A stretch of 64,000 bases of DNA from Pleionea sp052032335. Lineage in GTDB: Bacteria; Pseudomonadota; Gammaproteobacteria; Enterobacterales; Kangiellaceae. Of the stretch, positions 60,301 through 64,000 are shown in pieces. The notes beneath the pieces are model-generated. The model had not been told where the DNA came from, did not search any database, and was given only the letters and a program-made list of their open reading frames with translations. The stretch's first letter is position 1. Each line of letters opens with the position of its first letter. The translations under genes were made by a program, and so were the position numbers. The DNA is taken from assembly GCA_052032335.1 (NCBI GenBank), contig JBPEWV010000161.1, positions 17,009-81,008 on the forward strand, in the 5' to 3' direction.

Positions 60301-61557
60301 CGTTCAATGTTTCACGAACAAATGAAACACGCGATCAAGTTGGCCAAGCGATACAATGAAAAAGTTGCGCTTCTTTTTTTCGACCTCAACGGATTTAAAA
60401 TTATCAATGACTCAATGGGGCACGCGACTGGCGATCAGTTACTACAAGCTGTCGCACAACGTCTTAAAACTACTTTGCGTGAAACAGATAACATCGCTCG
60501 TCTAGGTGGCGATGAATTTATGGTTATCCTTGAGCGTGTTCAGAATCATGACGATATACTACCGACCATCAATCGACTGACTTATGAATTATCTCAACCC
60601 TTCGATTTAACCATGCAGTCAGTAATGACATCTGCCAGTGTTGGTATTGCGATCTACCCCGACAATGGCACAACGACTGAAGAGTTACTGAAAAATGCTG
60701 ACATCGCCATGTACGAAGCCAAGAAAAGCCAGAAAGACGATTATCGCTTCTATCGTGAAGACATGAATGCGTCGTTGGTTAACCGTCTGGATATTGAACG
60801 CGACCTCGAGAATGCCATCGCCAATGATCAATTCAAAACCTTCTTTCAACCTAGAGTCGACGTTCAAACCAATAAAATTAGAGGATTTGAAGCATTAATT
60901 CGCTGGAACCATCCTGACAAAGGAATGATTTCTCCAGCCGAATTCATACCAGTTGCAGAAGAAAGCGGAAAAATTCTGTATCTCGGTAGCTGGATATTAT
61001 TTGACGCCTGTAAACAATGTTCTCTTTGGCATCAAGATGGCCACAAGATTAATGTGTCCGTTAATATTGCCGCATTGCAGTTTCAACAGTCGGATCTCAT
61101 CGCCATCGTCCAGCAAGCGTTGGAAGCGGCGAATTTGGCACCGGAATACCTGGAGCTTGAAATCACCGAAGGCACCCTGATTCATAATCTGGAGCACACA
61201 AGACGGGTATTATACGACTTGAAAAAACTGGGTATAAAGATAGCGCTAGACGATTTTGGAACCGGGTACTCTTCGCTTTCCTATCTTCAACAGTTGCCTA
61301 TCGACGTGTTAAAAATTGATCGCGCGTTCATCATTCAAATGACCCGGGCGAAAAAGTCTGCCATGCTATGCAAAGCCATAATCAATATGGCTCACAGTCT
61401 AGGGATCGAGGTGGTCGCAGAAGGTGTTGAAACCGAAGAACAATTAGAGTTTCTATTAAACTCAAATTGCGAAGAGTATCAAGGCTTCTTGTTCGGAAAA
61501 CCACAACCGATTGAAGAAATTGACTTTGCTGCGTCGGATTATCATCTCGAGGACTGA
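57373..61557 (+). CDS. Periplasmic propeller sensor with PAS, GGDEF and EAL domains
   Basis: 1394 residues from TTG 57373; no ATG or clear ribosome site marks the start. A signal/anchor segment (LLLLFLSVFLLFSNDAKA) precedes two seven-bladed Reg_prop propellers (about 35-720, repeats of the type GNIWLATNAGLFQL, GMLWLGTLNGVIRL, GMIWIATTNGAASF) and a Y_Y_Y domain (about 733-791, QYKLEGYDKQWLSPG). One membrane helix (about 797-817) leads to PAS (836-954), GGDEF (active RLGGDEFM near 1044) and EAL (GFEALIRW, ELEITEG, LDDFGTGYSSL). Both catalytic motifs look intact, so it could make or break c-di-GMP on a periplasmic signal. No partner gene adjoins. Confidence 0.87.
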   Translation: MSKRKSSRRLLAIKLPPNSLLLLFLSVFLLFSNDAKANTSNNPELIVNRLPENTLYRDEFINHITPLSSGFLLFSTQSGARLYDGYQFIPLIPQTESSDDSPMNVAVHASLEDAAGNIWLATNAGLFQLPKSKASLKKISFSNAPSLLNTDIREITQSNDGMLWLGTLNGVIRLDPKSLETQGYWLEDQQGSKIPSGKVFTLLAHNNKVWVGTNNGLFFIETDDATNYTLQSKLDKAYITSATIIDNTTLWFGADNAGIYKLNTKSGEVILHEPTEQEPLNLKSKNVWYIYKAPSGRVWVSYWNEGVTVYDLQTKKQYSIEHRSIDKNALPGSSVEMITSDHTGMIWIATTNGAASFNPQTISVQHLRHIVENRNSLQIDSINTLAEDDSQITWIGTAIGLERWDPVTNSVQAITTKSEKGKPINTGAIWKLHNINSNYLILASDLGLFRFNKTTHQLTRISPELLAPVSHYSLIKLDGAQYLAANSSAKIYWIDGLTSNAKLVFDASQHSATQHIEYINTMLKANDSSLWFGSPTGVFHVTFENELSGVIDISQHLDNHIVHDLIEDSSGNIWVATANGGIQIIPQNSSSKMHREIASQHGLPSNKVQDLVLFNNQIWFSTFQHFGRIDLQNYSIQTFPQVTTDSLSFFEDCSFKTKRNILYFCGSEVIRFNPDNLSYKRQHYPIKLTGLERMHRSDKRFYPLVDNPFLEFYPEDSLLTFHFSQLDFSASRQHQYQYKLEGYDKQWLSPGRGHSASYTYLPRGNYQFKVRSTNQVGEWSEAETILTMKVYPPLWKTTYAYLLYFTLIALTLFLIFRSRQKKRHKELAAMAAIRRSEENLRDVLWGSGDQYWRWDLRTDIVYRTSKLELNELPKEESFYWPEQFSKIHPDDQSFVKEMIELHLNGHQEYYEAQFRILASDDKTWHWVLSRGRIVEKDHNNQPTLVAGTTKDINDLKVTEDRLRHLANFDQLTQLPNRSMFHEQMKHAIKLAKRYNEKVALLFFDLNGFKIINDSMGHATGDQLLQAVAQRLKTTLRETDNIARLGGDEFMVILERVQNHDDILPTINRLTYELSQPFDLTMQSVMTSASVGIAIYPDNGTTTEELLKNADIAMYEAKKSQKDDYRFYREDMNASLVNRLDIERDLENAIANDQFKTFFQPRVDVQTNKIRGFEALIRWNHPDKGMISPAEFIPVAEESGKILYLGSWILFDACKQCSLWHQDGHKINVSVNIAALQFQQSDLIAIVQQALEAANLAPEYLELEITEGTLIHNLEHTRRVLYDLKKLGIKIALDDFGTGYSSLSYLQQLPIDVLKIDRAFIIQMTRAKKSAMLCKAIINMAHSLGIEVVAEGVETEEQLEFLLNSNCEEYQGFLFGKPQPIEEIDFAASDYHLED

Positions 61558-61587
61558 CACTTGCCGAGTCAATCAGGCAGTCGTCGG

Positions 61588-62655
61588 TTACTTAGCACCT
61601 TGGTCTCGCTCTAGAATTCGATGCAGATTAAGCAATACCCCGACAGCCGGAAAATAATGTTTGTTCGATAATAAAATCAAGGCGCGTCCTTTCTCTGGCA
61701 CTCTGACAATGCCCGTGCTGTAACCGGGTAACGCGCCGCCATGTACATAAACCTTTGCGCTTTCTAATTGAAGTATTCGCCAACCATAGCCATAATTTTC
61801 GAGGTTTTCAGTAAAAAGTGTTGCTACTGAATCATCATTAAGTATCGAAAGGTTGTTGAACGAACGTTCCCATTGAATCAGATCATTGATCGAAGAGACC
61901 AGCCCGCCTCCTGAATAGGCAAAGCTCATATTTTGCTTTTTTGCCACACTGCCCTCATGAAAGTAGCCCACCGCACTGTTGTCTTTAGCGGGCAGATCCG
62001 GACCTATCTCACTTCTTGTCATCGCTAATGGTGAGAATATTTCGGATTGCAAAAACGCTTCATAGCTCAACCCAGACACTTGTTCGATTATAAAGCCTAA
62101 TACTTTGTAGCCAGAGTTGGAGTAAGCAAAGTCACTGCCTGGCTCGAACAGCAGCGGCTCGTTTTTAAACAAGTCGAGCAACTCTTGAGGCGTTAACTTT
62201 CGCTCGGGCACTTTACCAGGCACGCCACGAATGATGCCCGACGTATGCGAAAGTAAGTGATGTATGGTGATCTCGTCCCCTCTTGGAAAATCGGGTACGT
62301 ATAAACTGATGGGATCGGAAACTGATAATAATTGCCTTTCCTGCAATATCATAATGGCAACTGCAGTAAACTGTTTGGTCAGAGACGCAATGCGAAACTT
62401 GGTATTCAAATCATTAGGTTGCCCCGTTTTGCGATTGGCCAATCCATTACTGTGCTCAAAAAACACATCACTATTATCTATAATGACTAAAGAGCCGACA
62501 AAATTTTCTCTTTTCAAATAATCGGTAATCGATTCGCCTTCAAGTAGCTCTTTGGCAGACCGCATTTCGGGCACTTGCTCGCAAGCCACCAGAATCAATA
62601 TAAGAGGTAGAAAAAGTAAGCGAGGCGTGAGACGTTTTAACGGCAAGGCAATCAA
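61588..62655 (-). CDS. Serine hydrolase lipoprotein, beta-lactamase/class C family
   Basis: 355 residues. Lipobox LVAC (Cys25). The penicillin-binding-type fold shows S91-x-x-K94 (ASLTKQF), Y178-S-N180 (FAYSNSGY) and a third element VHGGALPGYS. Such proteins are class C-like hydrolases or D-amino acid peptidases/esterases at the envelope; antibiotic resistance cannot be assumed. It is alone, convergent with the sensor gene. Confidence 0.87.
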   Translation of the reverse strand: MIALPLKRLTPRLLFLPLILILVACEQVPEMRSAKELLEGESITDYLKRENFVGSLVIIDNSDVFFEHSNGLANRKTGQPNDLNTKFRIASLTKQFTAVAIMILQERQLLSVSDPISLYVPDFPRGDEITIHHLLSHTSGIIRGVPGKVPERKLTPQELLDLFKNEPLLFEPGSDFAYSNSGYKVLGFIIEQVSGLSYEAFLQSEIFSPLAMTRSEIGPDLPAKDNSAVGYFHEGSVAKKQNMSFAYSGGGLVSSINDLIQWERSFNNLSILNDDSVATLFTENLENYGYGWRILQLESAKVYVHGGALPGYSTGIVRVPEKGRALILLSNKHYFPAVGVLLNLHRILERDQGAK

Positions 62656-62885
62656 ATCTTAAAATCCTTTTCAGCAGTTCCAAGTTACTGATATAGAGTG
62701 CTCTAAGTTTAGAAAGGTTCCTTTGTAAACCAAAGCTTTTAGACAATAAGCAAGCAAAACCAGTTGAGATGATTGCAAAAAGATACTGGAACGCCACTGT
62801 GCGTGGTCGAATAATGGACGTTTAACTGTATTGGAATATCAAGCTTTTAACTCTAAAAAAATTTAGCGCTTTTTCTTTCATCTTA

Positions 62886-62920
62886 AAAACAATCAGGTGA
62901 CAGCCCAAGCTATCACCTGA
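62886..62920 (-). terminator. Intrinsic terminator after the SDR gene
   Basis: TCAGGTGA (62893-62900) pairs with TCACCTGA (62913-62920), with a smaller inner stem. On the minus strand TTGTTTTT follows. It starts 9 nt after the SDR stop. Confidence 0.75.
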
Positions 62921-62929
62921 GATAAACGA

Positions 62930-63592
62930 TCACCAGGGTAACGCGTCGCCGTTGGAGTGCCAGAACCCACCAGAGTTCTCTAGTGTCAGCTCATCAATAC
63001 GCTGTAATAAGCCCGCCGCTGACTCCTCAGGCTCAATCAATCCGTTGAAGTTGACCATTTCAGTGTTCACCCACCCAGGGTGCAGTAAAGCGACCGCAAT
63101 GCCCTCGTCTTTCAAGTCGATGGACAATGACTTACCTGCCGCATTAAGCGCGCATTTTGACATTCGATAACCGTAGCCTCCGCCGGAACCGTTATCGGCA
63201 ATCGATCCCATCCGGCTGGTGATTAAAGCAATTTTGCTGCCTTTTTTAAGATTGCTTCGCAGTGCCGAAACCACTCGCAGTGGACCCATCGCATTAACTT
63301 CAAACTGAGCACGCATTTGCTCAAAATCCAAATCATCAAGACTCGACTTCCGCAAAATGCCCGCGTTGTTAATCAGAACATCAATATCTCGACCACGGAT
63401 CGCCTCGGCCAGATTGGTCACACCTTCTTCTGAGGTTACATCTACATTTTCAATGACTTCAGCCCCGGTTTGTTTTAGCGCATCGGACGCCGTTCGGCAA
63501 ACACCGATCACCGTATCGCCCCGCGCAATATAGGCGTGCGTTAGAGCCAAACCAATGCCCCGATTTGCACCAGTGATTAATACCGTCGACAT
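62930..63592 (-). CDS. Short-chain dehydrogenase/reductase (SDR)
   Basis: 220 residues. Rossmann motif TGANRGIG near the N-terminus, NNAG at about 75-79, active-site YRMSK (YxxxK), SDR-type LLHPGWVNTEM after it. The short length and C-fucosyl-type or CsgA-like form suggests a classical SDR of unknown substrate. It is a single gene with its own terminator. A Ser before the Tyr is present in the ALITSRMGS stretch, completing the catalytic set. Confidence 0.88.
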   Translation of the reverse strand: MSTVLITGANRGIGLALTHAYIARGDTVIGVCRTASDALKQTGAEVIENVDVTSEEGVTNLAEAIRGRDIDVLINNAGILRKSSLDDLDFEQMRAQFEVNAMGPLRVVSALRSNLKKGSKIALITSRMGSIADNGSGGGYGYRMSKCALNAAGKSLSIDLKDEGIAVALLHPGWVNTEMVNFNGLIEPEESAAGLLQRIDELTLENSGGFWHSNGDALPW

Positions 63593-63746
63593 AAAAATTC
63601 TCCCAGTTGAAAAGTTTGTTTAGCATTCTAGCAACGAGTCGGTTGAAGGATCCAACTGCGACAGTTCTTGTGCGAACTTAAGAACAAAATATTAATATCA
63701 AATAGATTTTTACGTGTAGGATTAAAGAATAAAATTTTGTAGGCAT

Positions 63747-63770
63747 AAAAAACCGATCGCTTAGGATCGG
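63747..63770 (-). terminator. Terminator downstream of the tRNA-like hairpin
   Basis: CCGATC-GCTTAG-GATCGG (63753-63770) is a perfect 6-bp stem; on the minus strand six T follow. It sits 14 nt past the CCA-like end at 63784, as a tRNA terminator would. Confidence 0.7.
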
Positions 63771-63783
63771 CTTTCTAAAATTT

Positions 63784-63816
63784 GGTACCAGAGGACGGAC
63801 TCGAACCGTACCTCTG
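63784..63816 (-). other. tRNA 3'-end-like fragment, no complete cloverleaf
   Basis: On the minus strand the sequence reads ACGG-TTCGAGT-CCGT, a T-arm, then CCTCTGGTACCA with a CCA-like end. On the same strand CAGAGG just upstream of the T-arm pairs with CCTCTG, giving a long hairpin (63789-63816, one bulge). A matching 5' acceptor and D-arm were not found, so a full tRNA is not called. It may be a 3' remnant left at an integration site. Confidence 0.4.
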
Positions 63817-63858
63817 AAACCCTTTAAACTAGCCCTTACCACTTCACATTTGGTGTGT

Positions 63859-63880
63859 TTGTGTCCCAATTGTGTACCAA
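63859..63880 (+). repeat. Tandem 11-bp repeat near the tRNA-like fragment
   Basis: TTGTGTCCCAA (63859-63869) and TTGTGTACCAA (63870-63880) are adjacent and differ at one base. Such short repeats near a tRNA 3' end are typical of tyrosine-integrase binding sites. Confidence 0.6.
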
Positions 63881-64000
63881 ATCGTAATCTAATTAGCCAC
63901 GTTTATCAATACAAACTGCGCAATATACAACCACCACTCTTAACCTCAATTTCTAATTAAGTTAGTCTGCTCATAACAGTCAAAGATTGACAAATTTTGC

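Larger units (their letters stand above)
63593..64000. other. Gene-free end of the window
   Basis: No credible protein gene is seen. The only listed frame (63678-63869, minus) has no family pattern and crosses the tRNA-like hairpin. The stretch holds a terminator, a tRNA-3'-end-like hairpin and a tandem repeat, reported separately. The part beyond 63881 is AT-rich with nothing recognised. Confidence 0.6.

Noticed and set aside
63678..63869. A 63-codon frame on the minus strand
   Set aside because: It crosses the tRNA-like hairpin and terminator and has no recognisable motif.
63784..63900. A complete tRNA gene on the minus strand
   Set aside because: The T-arm and CCA-like end fit, but no matching acceptor 5' strand, D-arm or anticodon arm could be folded.

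Overview
The window looks like chromosomal DNA of a marine-type gammaproteobacterium. GC is moderate by eye (not counted). The case for the class is a set of typical gammaproteobacterial neighbourhoods: dapA-bamC, gcvR-bcp, perM/tusA-like/bepA, arsC-wrbA-DUF2069, a bifunctional aspartate kinase/diaminopimelate decarboxylase, a his operon with a leader-peptide attenuator, FadR-type operators and a GlyGly-CTERM protease. Genus cannot be fixed from this sequence; a Kangiella/Pleionea-like relative is only a guess.

Layout. 1-4000: YCF48-like, DUF1329 and DUF1302 genes, an envelope set that usually accompanies an RND-type exporter. 4200-6900: an operon of an M14 cytosolic-type carboxypeptidase, a saccharopine dehydrogenase-like enzyme and DUF2835. 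7000-13400: thrC-lysAC, flanked by two genes with chalcone-isomerase-like domains, one fused to a TonB C-terminal domain. 13400-22050: MBL hydrolase, bamC and dapA, diverging from gcvR, bcp and phoH, then perM, a tusA-like gene and bepA. 22050-27150: an acyl-CoA dehydrogenase with two FadR-like operators, a trypsin-like GlyGly-CTERM protease, a small secreted protein and apbE.

27200-36300 holds one long leftward operon: a secreted protein, two very large TPR proteins, a TPR lipoprotein, a small secreted protein, one ExbB/TolQ-type channel, two ExbD/TolR-type proteins and an AgmX/PglI-type TonB-like protein. The composition recalls the Myxococcus Agl/Glt trans-envelope motor. The first ExbD has Asn where the proton-carrying Asp is expected. 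This is the best candidate for a poorly described system.

36400-48360: thioredoxin-like lipoprotein, PilZ-like protein, YihY, arsC-wrbA-DUF2069, nfeD-slipin, a TPR diguanylate cyclase, a LysR/VOC divergent pair with a perfect inverted repeat between them, and aroC. 48400-57200: a divergent aroA, then a complete histidine operon running hisL-attenuator-hisG-hisC/HAD-hisB-hisH-hisF-hisA/IE-hisD. It has two unusual fusions. HisC carries a HAD phosphatase domain that could supply the otherwise missing histidinol-phosphatase, and HisA, HisI and HisE form one polypeptide.

57200-64000: a large propeller-PAS-GGDEF-EAL sensor, a serine hydrolase lipoprotein, an SDR oxidoreductase, and a gene-free end with a terminator, a tRNA-3'-end-like hairpin and an 11-bp tandem repeat that may mark an integration site. 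No rRNA, complete tRNA, IS element or CRISPR array was seen.
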